The notes: a model not told the origin generated them from the letters alone. Shown: positions 42,296 through 50,340, numbered from the stretch's first letter. The stretch: DNA of 51,344 nt from Bacilli bacterium (GCA_017627015.1 JAGAHP010000043.1:1-51344), one strand, 5' to 3'. Made by a program: numbers and translations.

Positions 42296-43701
42296 TATCC
42301 TATCGTCCCTTCTAATTCCATATTTATTAATCTATTCATCTCAACTGCGTACTCAATTGGGAATGCTTTTGATATAGGCTCAGCAAATCCTCTTACAATA
42401 AGTGATTTTGCTTCTTCTTCTGATATACCTCTACTCATAAGATAGAATATAGTTTGATCAGATATTTTACCTATCTTTGCTTCATGAGAGAATGTAATAT
42501 CATCATTAAGTATTGTACACGCTGGTATAGTATCACTTCTTGATTTACTATCTAGCATTAAAGATTCACACGATAACGCTAATTTAGATTTAGATGCATT
42601 TTTGTTAACTAGTACATTACTTCTAAAAGTACATATTCCACCACCCTGTGATATAGATTTAGAGTTAACAACAGTACTTGTATTTTTAGCGTTATGAACT
42701 ACTTTTAAACCAGTGTCTAAGTTTTGTCCTTCACCTGCGAAAGATATCGCAGTAAATTCACATTTAGCATTTTCTCCATTTAATATACTCATTGGATAAA
42801 GCATTGATATTTTTGAACCAAATGACCCCATTATCCATTCTATTTTACCATTCTTTTCTACAGTACATTTTTTAGTATTTAGATTAAGCATATTTTTAGA
42901 CCAGTTTTCAATCGTTGAAAATCTTAAATACGCATTTTCTTTTACAAATAATTCTACACACCCTGCGTGTAAATTTAATTTGTTATATCCTGGTGCGGAA
43001 CATCCTTCTATAAACTCCATAGAAGAGTTTTCTTCAACAATTATAAGAGTATGTTCAAATTGTCCTGCCCCTGGTGAATTAAGTCTAAAATATGATTGAA
43101 GAGGATCTTTTAAATGTACGCCTTTAGGAATATAAACAAAAGAACCACCTGAGAATAACGCATAATGAAGTGCGATAAATTTATGATCCATAATTGGTAC
43201 TGCTTTAGTAAAGTATTCTTTTAATAAATCAGGATACTCTTTTATCGCTGTATCAAAGTTACAATATATAACGCCTTGTTCTTTTAACTTATCAGACATT
43301 TTATGATATACCATTTCTGAATCAAATTGCGCTCCTACTCCAGAAAGTGCTTTTTTCTCGGCTTCTGGAATACCTAATTCATCAAATACATTTTTAATAT
43401 TCTCTGGAACATCTTCCCATTTATCTGCCATATTAAATCCAGGTTTTACATATGTTGCGATTTGATTTAAATCAAGTTCTGATAAATCTGGTCCCCAATC
43501 TGGCATAGGTAATTTATAAAAGTAATCAAGTGCTTTTAATCTTATATCTAATATCCATTTAGGTTCATTTTTTTCTTTACTTATTCTTTCTACTACTTCT
43601 TTAGTTAATCCTATTTCTTTACTTACAAATATATCTTTAGCTTTTTTATTATATATATTAGTATCTATTTCTACTCTAGTTTTCATAGTTTTTATATCCA
43701 T
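42295..43701 (-). CDS. sufB: Fe-S cluster assembly protein SufB
   Basis: 468 residues, normal length. Conserved stretches include SGGSFVYIPKGVHLKDPLQSYFR, the C-terminal SFSHEAKIGKISDQTIFYLMSRG and the Cys in ALSCESLMLDSKS, thought to be important for sulfur transfer. The N-terminal EPKWILDIRLKALDYFYKLPMPDWGPDL is also diagnostic. The start ATG at 43701 lies inside the end of sufC (26-base overlap, different frame); another in-frame ATG is at 43686. Neither has a strong ribosome site, so translation is probably coupled. Confidence 0.96.
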   Translation of the reverse strand: MDIKTMKTRVEIDTNIYNKKAKDIFVSKEIGLTKEVVERISKEKNEPKWILDIRLKALDYFYKLPMPDWGPDLSELDLNQIATYVKPGFNMADKWEDVPENIKNVFDELGIPEAEKKALSGVGAQFDSEMVYHKMSDKLKEQGVIYCNFDTAIKEYPDLLKEYFTKAVPIMDHKFIALHYALFSGGSFVYIPKGVHLKDPLQSYFRLNSPGAGQFEHTLIIVEENSSMEFIEGCSAPGYNKLNLHAGCVELFVKENAYLRFSTIENWSKNMLNLNTKKCTVEKNGKIEWIMGSFGSKISMLYPMSILNGENAKCEFTAISFAGEGQNLDTGLKVVHNAKNTSTVVNSKSISQGGGICTFRSNVLVNKNASKSKLALSCESLMLDSKSRSDTIPACTILNDDITFSHEAKIGKISDQTIFYLMSRGISEEEAKSLIVRGFAEPISKAFPIEYAVEMNRLINMELEGTIG

Positions 43702-44410
43702 TTTCTTCTATTTCTTTAGCTAAAGATGAATCTCCTGTTTTTACTATTTTTCCATTAACTAAAATATGTACATAATCTACATCTAAAGATTTTAATATCT
43801 TTGTACCATGAGTAATAATAAGTACTGCATTATTATCATTTTTAAATAATCTTATTCCTTCAGAAACTATATTAATCGCATCTACATCTAGTCCTGAATC
43901 TGTTTCATCTAATATAGCTAGTTTAGGATTAAGAGTAAGTAATTGTAATATTTCATTTTTCTTTTTTTCTCCACCAGAAAATCCTACATTTAATTCTCTA
44001 TTCATATAATCCTTATTCATATGTAATTTTTCTAAATTATCTTCAAGTTCAGTAGCAAATTTAAATAGATTTACTCTTTCTTCTGAAATAGAATTTTTAG
44101 CAGTTTTTAAAAATTCTGATACTTTAATACCAGGTACTTCTTCTGGAGTTTGAAACGACATAAATATACCTTTTTTAGCAATTTCATCTGTTTTTAAATC
44201 ATTTAATTTATCTCCATCAAATATTATTTCTCCTTCAGTTATTTTATATCTAGGGTTATTTAAAATGGTATTAGATAAAGTAGTTTTACCAGATCCATTT
44301 GGTCCCATAATAACATGTACCTCACCCTTATTTATTTCTAAATCTAATCCTTTTAATATTTCATTATTATCATCTACCGCAATTGTATGTAAATTATTTA
44401 TTTTAAGCAT
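43676..44410 (-). CDS. sufC: Fe-S cluster assembly ATPase SufC
   Basis: 244 residues. Walker A GPNGSGKTTLSN, Q-loop FMSFQTPEEVPG, signature FSGGEKKKNEIL and Walker B LAILDETDSGLDVDA are diagnostic of SufC. It is an ABC-type ATPase that remodels SufB and SufD rather than transporting anything. It follows the Rrf2 regulator gene by 9 bases and has a GGAGG site. Confidence 0.97.
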   Translation of the reverse strand: MLKINNLHTIAVDDNNEILKGLDLEINKGEVHVIMGPNGSGKTTLSNTILNNPRYKITEGEIIFDGDKLNDLKTDEIAKKGIFMSFQTPEEVPGIKVSEFLKTAKNSISEERVNLFKFATELEDNLEKLHMNKDYMNRELNVGFSGGEKKKNEILQLLTLNPKLAILDETDSGLDVDAINIVSEGIRLFKNDNNAVLIITHGTKILKSLDVDYVHILVNGKIVKTGDSSLAKEIEENGYKNYEN

Positions 44411-44419
44411 AAATCCTCC

Positions 44420-44815
44420 TTATAAATAGTCCGCAAGTGTCTTACTATCAACATAATCATTTATTTCTTTATATAAACCTAAAAAGAATGGAAAGCTAGC
44501 GCATTTCTTATCTTTATCACAAACACCAGTTGATGCGCATGTTACTGGTGATAGATCGCCTTCTACTTTTCTAAGTATTTCTCCTAAAGAATAATACTTA
44601 GGTTCTTTTTTTAATCTATATCCACCATTATTACCTCTTAGTACATCAAGATAATTATCTTTATTTAGATCTACCATTATTTTTTCTAGATATTTAAAAG
44701 AAATATTTTCACTTTCTGATATTTCTTTTAGCGAAACATATTTCTTACTATCATAATTCTTGGCTAGATAAAACATTATAGTTAATGCATATCTACCTCT
44801 AGTACCTATTCTCAT
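44420..44815 (-). CDS. Rrf2/IscR-type Fe-S regulator of the suf operon
   Basis: 131 residues. The winged helix RGRYALTIMFYLAKNY and SENISFKYLEKIMVDLNKDNYL is followed by GNNGGYRLKK. Cys93, Cys99 and Cys105 (C-x5-C-x5-C) match the 2Fe-2S ligands of IscR closely in spacing and position. It should sense iron-sulfur status and repress suf when holding a cluster. The ATG at 44815 has GAGGTG and a short 4-base spacer. It is the first gene of the suf operon, with a palindrome in its own promoter (44842-44856). Confidence 0.9.
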   Translation of the reverse strand: MRIGTRGRYALTIMFYLAKNYDSKKYVSLKEISESENISFKYLEKIMVDLNKDNYLDVLRGNNGGYRLKKEPKYYSLGEILRKVEGDLSPVTCASTGVCDKDKKCASFPFFLGLYKEINDYVDSKTLADYL

Positions 44816-44835
44816 ATAACACCTCAAACATTTTT

Positions 44836-44864
44836 ATTATACTACCTGTTTGGTAGGAATACAA
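44836..44864 (-). promoter_or_regulatory. suf operon promoter
   Basis: TTGTAT (44864-44859) and TATAAT (44841-44836) are exactly 17 bases apart on the minus strand. The whole spacer is occupied by the candidate IscR-type palindrome. Confidence 0.8.
44842..44856 (-). promoter_or_regulatory. Candidate Rrf2/IscR operator
   Basis: The minus strand reads CTACC-AAACA-GGTAG, a perfect 5-bp inverted repeat with a 5-base centre, flanked by A/T symmetric positions. It sits between the -35 and -10 of the suf promoter. Confidence 0.7.
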
Positions 44865-44870
44865 GATAAA

Positions 44871-44902
44871 ATAAAAAGAATTACTAAATATCGTAATTCT
44901 TT
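44871..44902 (-). terminator. Terminator of the kinase-like gene
   Basis: A 10-bp stem AAAGAATTAC/GTAATTCTTT with an 8-base loop and a T-rich tail on the minus strand; it precedes the suf promoter by a few bases. Confidence 0.75.
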
Positions 44903-45636
44903 AATACTTTATGTAAATAAGGTACTTCTGGAATATCACCATTTCTTTTATTTAGTTCAAAGAATACAGGATATAGTTCTTGAAGAAATGGATTTGATAA
45001 ATAACTATTATATGATTCAGGTTTCATATTTGTTATTTCTCTTTTAAATATTTCATTAAAGAATGATAGATAGAAACCTATAATATCAGTATTAGAATTA
45101 TTTTCTAATTTTTTTCTTTTTTGGTCAAAATATTTATTTAATAATAAAGTTGTACCTGTTGTTTTTAAATCTTTAATTTGATAGTTATCAGCGCTTATGA
45201 ATTTTGATTCTTCATTTTCATCTACTAATACATTTCCAAAATGCATATAACTAACTACTATATCATTTTTATGTAGTTCTTCTAAATGTTTTGATACTTC
45301 TAAAATAGTTTTCATTTCACTTAGAATACCTTTATTAGTAATTTCATTATGTAATGTATTACCTTTAATAAGTTTTTGTGAATAACCTACTAGATCCATA
45401 TCATAGTTATATATAAGATCAATGGCTTTTGATACATAATCACAATCTAATTCATCTAATGCATGTAACTTTTTCTCTTTAATTAGTCTTTTTTCTTTAT
45501 CAAGATTAGAGAACATTTTATAGATTTTACCTGTTTCTTCATCTATATATAAATCATTTGGACATAAACCAATTGATAAACTTTCTACTCTTTCCATTTT
45601 ACTAAAATCAATATCTTTTTTATTTATTTTGTTCAT
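44884..45636 (-). CDS. Protein-kinase-like (probable pseudokinase) protein
   Basis: 250 residues with the order of motifs of small-molecule or protein kinases. A lysine lies in KIYKMF (Lys40), Glu in KRLIKEKKLHAL, and the catalytic loop reads VVSYMHFGNVLVD. The metal-binding Asp of D-F-G appears as Asp150 in SADNYQ. In the loop the usual H-G-D-L-H-P-G-N is V-S-Y-M-H-F-G-N: the catalytic Asp is Tyr130, while His132 and Asn135 are kept. It may bind nucleotide without phosphoryl transfer, or be a divergent active kinase. The C-terminal half is unrecognised. Function unknown. Confidence 0.6.
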   Translation of the reverse strand: MNKINKKDIDFSKMERVESLSIGLCPNDLYIDEETGKIYKMFSNLDKEKRLIKEKKLHALDELDCDYVSKAIDLIYNYDMDLVGYSQKLIKGNTLHNEITNKGILSEMKTILEVSKHLEELHKNDIVVSYMHFGNVLVDENEESKFISADNYQIKDLKTTGTTLLLNKYFDQKRKKLENNSNTDIIGFYLSFFNEIFKREITNMKPESYNSYLSNPFLQELYPVFFELNKRNGDIPEVPYLHKVLKNYDI

Positions 45637-45672
45637 TATATCACCTCTAAAAGTAATTATTATTTTATCACA

Positions 45673-46131
45673 TTAATTTAATATGTAAACACCAAAATTT
45701 AAATATCCCGCAAATAATAACCAAAAAATATATGGTAATAATAAATACGCACTTATTTTATCTAAATAATGAAATTTTACTGTCATAATTATAACCAAAA
45801 CTAATAAAACAAGTAACCATACAAACGCAAATAAAAATGCATTTAAGCCAAAGAAAATTGGTGTCCATAAAGCATTAACAAATAACTGAACAAAATATAA
45901 TATTCTAAGACTATCTACACCAAAATCGTTAGTCATAACAATTCTATATATTGATATTCCCATTAATATAAATAATATAGTCCACACAATTGGAAAAGCA
46001 ATTCCGGGTGGAGATAATGGTGGTTTTACAAATTCTTTATATGTATCAAAATCTATAAACAAAGCAGGAAGTAATCCTATTCCAACAGTAACAATTACAT
46101 AAAATAGTAGTTTTTTAATATCTAATTTCAT
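45673..46131 (-). CDS. tspO: TspO/MBR family membrane protein
   Basis: 152 residues with five spans. The family pattern is clear: KPPLSPPGIAFPIVWTILFILMGIS near residues 37-60, and NALWTPIFFGLNAF and LLPYIFWLLFAGYLNFGVYILN at the end. TspO homologues bind porphyrins or cholesterol-like ligands and help in stress or porphyrin handling. A heme pathway is not seen nearby. GGAGG precedes the ATG. Confidence 0.92.
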   Translation of the reverse strand: MKLDIKKLLFYVIVTVGIGLLPALFIDFDTYKEFVKPPLSPPGIAFPIVWTILFILMGISIYRIVMTNDFGVDSLRILYFVQLFVNALWTPIFFGLNAFLFAFVWLLVLLVLVIIMTVKFHYLDKISAYLLLPYIFWLLFAGYLNFGVYILN

Positions 46132-46176
46132 ACTAACCTCCTAGTTATAGTCTATGAACTATATTTAAATATATAC

Positions 46177-46205
46177 AAAAAAAAGAACTAGTACTAGTTC
46201 TTTTT
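46177..46205 (-). terminator. Terminator of the 130-residue coiled-coil gene
   Basis: A 24-base perfect inverted repeat (arms AAAAGAACTAGT) with a T-run on the minus strand. Confidence 0.8.
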
Positions 46206-46586
46206 ATATACTCTTTTTAATAATTGTTCTATTTCTTCATGAACTTGTTCTACTTCATCAGGTTCTTCTGATTGTTCTACCACTTCAGAAATATATTTAT
46301 TATTATTTAATCTTTTTTCTGCTTCTTCTATTTCTAAATCTTCTTTTTTAATACTTTTAAACTTTTCTAAACAATAGTCTAAAACTACTTTTTTACTATG
46401 TTTAATATTAATATCATCTTCTTTTTCTTTTGATACTTCATTTATTTGTTTAATTAGTTCAAAGTTCTTTTGTAAATCTAATAAATCATTAATTCTTTTT
46501 TCTTTATGTTCAAAAAAATTTTTTGATAATTTTGCTTCTTTTCTTTCTTTAAAAAACTCTATTTGTTGTTTTGTTATCTTTTCCAT
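46194..46586 (-). CDS. Hypothetical coiled-coil protein
   Basis: 130 residues, almost entirely charged and helical with heptad-like spacing: QIEFFKERKEAKLSKNFFEH, then LLDLQKNFELIKQINEVSKEK, and an acidic C-terminal stretch rich in Glu and Val-Glu-Gln repeats (DEVEQVHEEIEQLL). No signal peptide or membrane span. Function unknown. It has GAGGG before the ATG, and no good promoter is visible in the 50 bases before it. Confidence 0.7.
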   Translation of the reverse strand: MEKITKQQIEFFKERKEAKLSKNFFEHKEKRINDLLDLQKNFELIKQINEVSKEKEDDINIKHSKKVVLDYCLEKFKSIKKEDLEIEEAEKRLNNNKYISEVVEQSEEPDEVEQVHEEIEQLLKRVYKKN

Positions 46587-46639
46587 TTTATCCCTCTCTC
46601 ACAATTATTTAATTTATCATAAATCATTTTCAATATCAA

Positions 46640-47161
46640 TTAGTTTAAAGTATATTTTTTAAGTTTTTTAAATTTGTTTATGTAATTTGGACATTCATAT
46701 CCCATAGGATGTCCATCTTCATTTAAACCTATCTTCTTTGATGCTTCTACCTCACATTTTTCATTTTCACAAGTATCACAGCACTCAACTACTCTTTCGT
46801 TAAGGTAATCTAACAAACTGTTAAATTTATATTTTAATTCTTTAGTTTCTTTAGAAAATTCTTCAGTTTTAGACATTTTTCCTATTTGTTGTTTTAGTAT
46901 ATCCACTTCTTCTTTTAATTGTGTTATAGATAACATATCTAAATAATTTTTATTATATATACACATAACATTATTTATAAATTCTTTTTCTTCTTTAGTT
47001 GTTACCTCTATAAATAATTCTTCATTTTTACCTATAACAGTAACATCTAATATTAATAATTTTCCATATAAAGATTCTGGTATTTTATCAGTAACATTTT
47101 TATCAATAAATAATACATCATTTAACGATACAAATTCTTTTCCTTTTTCAAATCTTCTCAT
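46640..47161 (-). CDS. Hypothetical protein with a cysteine cluster
   Basis: 174 residues. The N-terminal half looks like a compact domain (GKLLILDVTVIGKNEELFIEV), then a helix (about 78-120) with LKEEVDILKQQIGKM. The C-terminus carries five cysteines: CC-x2-C-x4-C (VECCDTCENEKCEVE) and YECPNY, a pattern fit for a metal site. GGGAGG precedes the ATG at 47161, which is preferred over an upstream in-frame ATG. It lies next to trxA, so redox or iron-sulfur chemistry is possible, but no family was recognised. Confidence 0.7.
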   Translation of the reverse strand: MRRFEKGKEFVSLNDVLFIDKNVTDKIPESLYGKLLILDVTVIGKNEELFIEVTTKEEKEFINNVMCIYNKNYLDMLSITQLKEEVDILKQQIGKMSKTEEFSKETKELKYKFNSLLDYLNERVVECCDTCENEKCEVEASKKIGLNEDGHPMGYECPNYINKFKKLKKYTLN

Positions 47162-47201
47162 AATAACCTCCCAAAAAATCGGTAATTTATAGTATATCAC
47201 A

Positions 47202-47231
47202 AAAATAAAAAAAGAACTATCTAAATAGTTC
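47202..47231 (-). terminator. Terminator of the trxB-trxA operon
   Basis: A 7-bp stem GAACTAT/ATAGTTC with a 4-base loop, extended by A/T pairs and followed by TTTTTTT with one interruption on the minus strand. Confidence 0.7.
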
Positions 47232-47516
47232 TTCTAATTCACTTTTTGATCTAAATCCTACAACTTTATCTTTTAATTTCCCATTTTCAAATATAAGGAT
47301 TGTTGGTATAGACATTATTTCAAACTCTGTTGTTATCTTTTCAGCATCATCTACATTAATTTTATAAAATTTAGTTTCTGTTAATTTTTCCGCCAATTCA
47401 TCAATAATTGGTGAAATCATTTTACATGGTCCACACCAAGGAGCATAGCAATCTATTACTACCTTTCCATCTTTAATTATTGTTTCATATTCTGTGTCTT
47501 TTATTTCTTTTACCAT
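47217..47516 (-). CDS. trxA: Thioredoxin
   Basis: 99 residues. The active site WCGPC (Cys28 and Cys31) lies in DCYAPWCGPCKMISP, followed by the cis-Pro in IMSIPTILIFENGK. It reduces disulfides of cytoplasmic proteins; NrdD needs formate or glutaredoxin-type reductants in some species and thioredoxin in others. It begins 1 base after the trxB stop codon, so the pair is one operon. Confidence 0.96.
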   Translation of the reverse strand: MVKEIKDTEYETIIKDGKVVIDCYAPWCGPCKMISPIIDELAEKLTETKFYKINVDDAEKITTEFEIMSIPTILIFENGKLKDKVVGFRSKSELEELFR

Positions 47517-47517
47517 A

Positions 47518-48408
47518 TTAATTCTCCATTTCTTTTATAGCTACTGTTGCAGCGATAGATCCATCTGATACCGCTGTAGTTAATTGTCTTAGTATTTTTT
47601 CTCTAGCATCTCCCGCTACATATATACCTTTTTTATTAGTATAAACATCATCCTTTGCAACTATGTATCCTTTTTCATCTACATCTACTACATTCTTAAA
47701 GATAATATTTTTTGGTTCTTGACCTATCGCTACAAAAAGAGCATCTACTTTTATAGTTTGTTCTTCTCCATTATTATTTATAACTATAGATTCTACTTTA
47801 TCTTCTCCATTTATACTAATTACATTAGAATTATATATTATTTCTACATTAGATTTATTTTTTAAATCTTCTACTAATTTTTCTTCTCCTCTAAATTCAT
47901 CTCTTCTGTGAATTAGATATACTTTAGATACTATATCAGATAAATATATTGCATCTTCTAAAGCAGCATTTCCTCCACCAACTACCGCAACTTCTTTTCC
48001 TTTATATAAATTTCCATCGCAAGTAGCGCAATAACTAACACCTCTACCTATTAATCTATCTTCATTATCTATTTTTAATTTTCTATTATCCGCACCTGTC
48101 GCAAGTATAATAGCTTTTGCTTTGTATGTTGCTTGATTTGTTGTTACCTCTTTATCATCAGTTATAGATAAAACAGTTTCAAATTTAACTTCTACTCCTA
48201 GATTAATAACTTGATTATATAAATTAGTAGCGTAATCCGCACCTGATATATTATCTATTCCAGGATAATTACTTACTTCATGGGCATTTACTATTTGCCC
48301 TCCTGGTACTTTGGCTTCTAAAACTAAAATCTTTTTATTTGCTCTTCCTGCGTATAGAGCAGCGGTTAATCCAGCAGGACCTCCTCCTACTATAATAATA
48401 TCGTACAT
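47518..48408 (-). CDS. trxB: Thioredoxin reductase
   Basis: 296 residues, low-molecular-weight type. The FAD-binding GGGPAGLTAALYAGRANK is at the N-terminus, the redox pair C-x2-C is in SYCATCDGN, the NADPH-binding VAVVGGGNAALEDA follows, and YVAGDAREKILRQLTTAVSDG is at the end. The ATG at 48408 is chosen because AGGTG lies 6 bases upstream. Its promoter TGTTATAAT (48426-48434) is right behind the lipoprotein terminator. Confidence 0.95.
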   Translation of the reverse strand: MYDIIIVGGGPAGLTAALYAGRANKKILVLEAKVPGGQIVNAHEVSNYPGIDNISGADYATNLYNQVINLGVEVKFETVLSITDDKEVTTNQATYKAKAIILATGADNRKLKIDNEDRLIGRGVSYCATCDGNLYKGKEVAVVGGGNAALEDAIYLSDIVSKVYLIHRRDEFRGEEKLVEDLKNKSNVEIIYNSNVISINGEDKVESIVINNNGEEQTIKVDALFVAIGQEPKNIIFKNVVDVDEKGYIVAKDDVYTNKKGIYVAGDAREKILRQLTTAVSDGSIAATVAIKEMEN

Positions 48409-48425
48409 GTTCATCACCTATTAAA

Positions 48426-48470
48426 ATTATAACATATAAAAATAAAAAGTGGTATTAATTACCACTTTTA
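48426..48470 (-). terminator. Terminator of the lipoprotein gene with an embedded trxB promoter
   Basis: A stem AAAAGTGGT/ACCACTTTT with a 7-base loop (48445-48469) and a broken T-run, followed by the extended -10 TGTTATAAT on the minus strand. Confidence 0.7.
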
Positions 48471-49027
48471 TTAATTCTACCAATTACAAATGTACATTTA
48501 TTAGTAGTTGTTGAGAAAGTTCCAGTTAAGTATTCACCATTTTTATTAACCCATACATATTTTTTACTGTATGAACTAACTGAATATAAAACTCCGTTAC
48601 CATTTACTTTTTTACAGAATTCATCATATGACAATGAAGATCCTGATTTTAAAGCTGATTGAATTTCATCATATTTAGCAAAACTAATTTTGTTATTTTT
48701 TAATTCGTCTTTATCATATGTAGCTTCAATAGTAGCTTTATCTGAAGAATAATAAGACGCAGTTACTTTTTCATCAGAAGCAATTTCCCATGTATAAATC
48801 TTATTCTTTTCATCAGTTAATTTACCTTCAAAACCGATAACTTTGTTAATTTCTTCAACTTTGTTTTCTGGTTTTAATTTTTTAACACATTCTAATGCTC
48901 TACAATTTCCTTTAATATCTTTTTTTACGTTGTTCGCAACTGGATCATTTCCTTTTTTAGCAAAACATCCTGTTACTGTGAATACTAAAACTAAACTTAA
49001 TAAACCTAATAATATTTTCTTTTTCAT
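48455..49027 (-). CDS. Secreted lipoprotein of unknown function
   Basis: 190 residues. Signal peptide KKKILLGLLSLVLVF and lipobox VTGC with Cys21, then a soluble domain: CRALECVKKLKPENKVEEINKVIGF, a K-E-rich middle, and repeated aromatic strands (KIYTWEIASDEKVTASYYSSDK, then KYVWVNKNGEYLTGTFSTTTNK). The strand pattern is similar to small lipoprotein domains (BLIP or SmpA/OmlA-like folds), but I cannot confirm a family. Two pairs of cysteines are present in the mature part. TGATATAAT at 49049-49057 is the likely -10. Confidence 0.78.
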   Translation of the reverse strand: MKKKILLGLLSLVLVFTVTGCFAKKGNDPVANNVKKDIKGNCRALECVKKLKPENKVEEINKVIGFEGKLTDEKNKIYTWEIASDEKVTASYYSSDKATIEATYDKDELKNNKISFAKYDEIQSALKSGSSLSYDEFCKKVNGNGVLYSVSSYSKKYVWVNKNGEYLTGTFSTTTNKCTFVIGRINKSGN

Positions 49028-49048
49028 ACTTCTATCTCCTCCTATATA

Positions 49049-49057
49049 ATTATATCA
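49049..49057 (-). promoter_or_regulatory. Extended -10 promoter of the lipoprotein gene
   Basis: TGATATAAT on the minus strand, overlapping the TGA stop of the HNH-like gene. The -35 position lies inside that gene. Confidence 0.5.
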
Positions 49058-49453
49058 TAGTTTTAATTTTTTACTATGTTTTTTATCTATTCTTTCTGTC
49101 AAGTCTTTTAATTCAAATACCTTTTCCCAAAGATCATCAGTTATTACATCTCTTGTATCATTTATCTCTCTAAATAAATTATTCCACGCTATATAAAGTT
49201 CTTTATCTAAATGTTCTATTCTATGTAATTGTTCATGACTTCTTTTTCCTAATAAGGCACCGTTTTCCAAAGTTGGAGTATCACTTTCATGATTTTCTCT
49301 TTGTTCTTCAGCTTTTACTATATGATGATATGTTCTATGATTATCTTCTGTTATTAAATTACCCATCCAATCATATAATTTTGTTTTTCTATCATAATAA
49401 ATTTTTTTCATTATTTCATATATTTCAGTATTTTTTTCTATTGTTCTTCTCAT
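49055..49453 (-). CDS. HNH-endonuclease-like small protein
   Basis: 132 residues. TYHHIVKAEEQREN, then TLENGALLGKRSHEQLHRIEH give H-H...N...H spacing like the beta-beta-alpha metal finger of HNH nucleases (about residues 42-80). No C-x-x-C zinc knuckle is present. A helical C-terminus (about 90-130) follows. The start overlaps the DUF362 gene stop (ATGA). It is not near any phage or restriction gene. It could be a housekeeping nuclease or a binding domain that has lost activity. Confidence 0.55.
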   Translation of the reverse strand: MRRTIEKNTEIYEIMKKIYYDRKTKLYDWMGNLITEDNHRTYHHIVKAEEQRENHESDTPTLENGALLGKRSHEQLHRIEHLDKELYIAWNNLFREINDTRDVITDDLWEKVFELKDLTERIDKKHSKKLKL

Positions 49454-50340
49454 ATTTCAACTAATTCATATTCAGTAGAACCTAAACCTAGATCTTCAGC
49501 GTATTCAGTTATATGTCTACCACATCTTGAATCTATTCTTTCTTCTATATCCTTAGTGCCTTCTTCATGAGTTTTCCATATAGCATCTATAAATGCTTGG
49601 TCATTCGCAACTGGATCAAGTGATGCGAATATACCAATATCCTTTATAACTGGATCTCCTTGATGAGCGTCACAATCGCAATCCAAACTAATTGCGTTCG
49701 CAACTGTTATATATGCGATTTGTTTATTTGTATCCTTAATATAATCAGAAACTGCTTTAGCGGCCTCTGCCATTGATTCAATAAAATCTTCTTGTTCATA
49801 TTTTGCACTCCAACAAAGATCTGGATCTTCTGTTTGTCCACATGAATGAATATAAGCCTTTCCATTACGAGATGCAAATCCAATAGATTGATTTTTTAAA
49901 TTCGCACCAAATCCACCCATTGCGTGTCCTTTACCATGAGCTAGATTTAAAAATGAATCATAGTGTTCAAAGCCTTTACCAATAATATCATATTTTAAAT
50001 GCTTACCATTTTTAACAGGTATTTTCTCTTCACCTATTCCATCCATTATTTCAATACCTTGTCCCATATCTACAAATCCATGTTCTTTTGCGACTTTCAT
50101 ATGTTCCTCCGCATCATTTCTAGCTCCTGGATAAGCGGTATTACACTCTACTATTGTTCCATTCAATTTCTCAACTAATGGTTTAATTAAATCTGCTTTT
50201 AAATATCCTTTAGAACCCTTTTCTCCTGTGGATACTTTTATACCAACATTCCCCTTTAATTCAATTCCTAACTTATCATATATTTCAATTAATTTTTCTG
50301 GTGTTATATCTTTTGTAAAATAAACAACTGATTTTTTCAT
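49450..50340 (-). CDS. DUF362 domain protein
   Basis: 296 residues. GNVGIKVSTGEKGSKGYLKADLI and GTIVECNTAYPGARNDAEEHMKVA are the family's N-terminal signature. The C-terminal part has ISLDCDCDAHQGDPVIKDIGIFAS and SLDPVANDQAFIDAIW. DUF362 proteins are often linked with iron-sulfur or redox chemistry; several Cys are in the core (HSCGQTEDPDLCW, DCDCD). No separate ferredoxin domain is present. A good promoter, TTGATA-17-TATAAT, lies at 50360-50388. GGAGG precedes the ATG. Confidence 0.88.
   Translation of the reverse strand: MKKSVVYFTKDITPEKLIEIYDKLGIELKGNVGIKVSTGEKGSKGYLKADLIKPLVEKLNGTIVECNTAYPGARNDAEEHMKVAKEHGFVDMGQGIEIMDGIGEEKIPVKNGKHLKYDIIGKGFEHYDSFLNLAHGKGHAMGGFGANLKNQSIGFASRNGKAYIHSCGQTEDPDLCWSAKYEQEDFIESMAEAAKAVSDYIKDTNKQIAYITVANAISLDCDCDAHQGDPVIKDIGIFASLDPVANDQAFIDAIWKTHEEGTKDIEERIDSRCGRHITEYAEDLGLGSTEYELVEI

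Noticed and set aside
49055..49453. Phage or restriction origin for the HNH-like gene
   Set aside because: No integrase, terminase, methyltransferase or other phage or defence gene lies nearby, and its base composition matches the neighbours.
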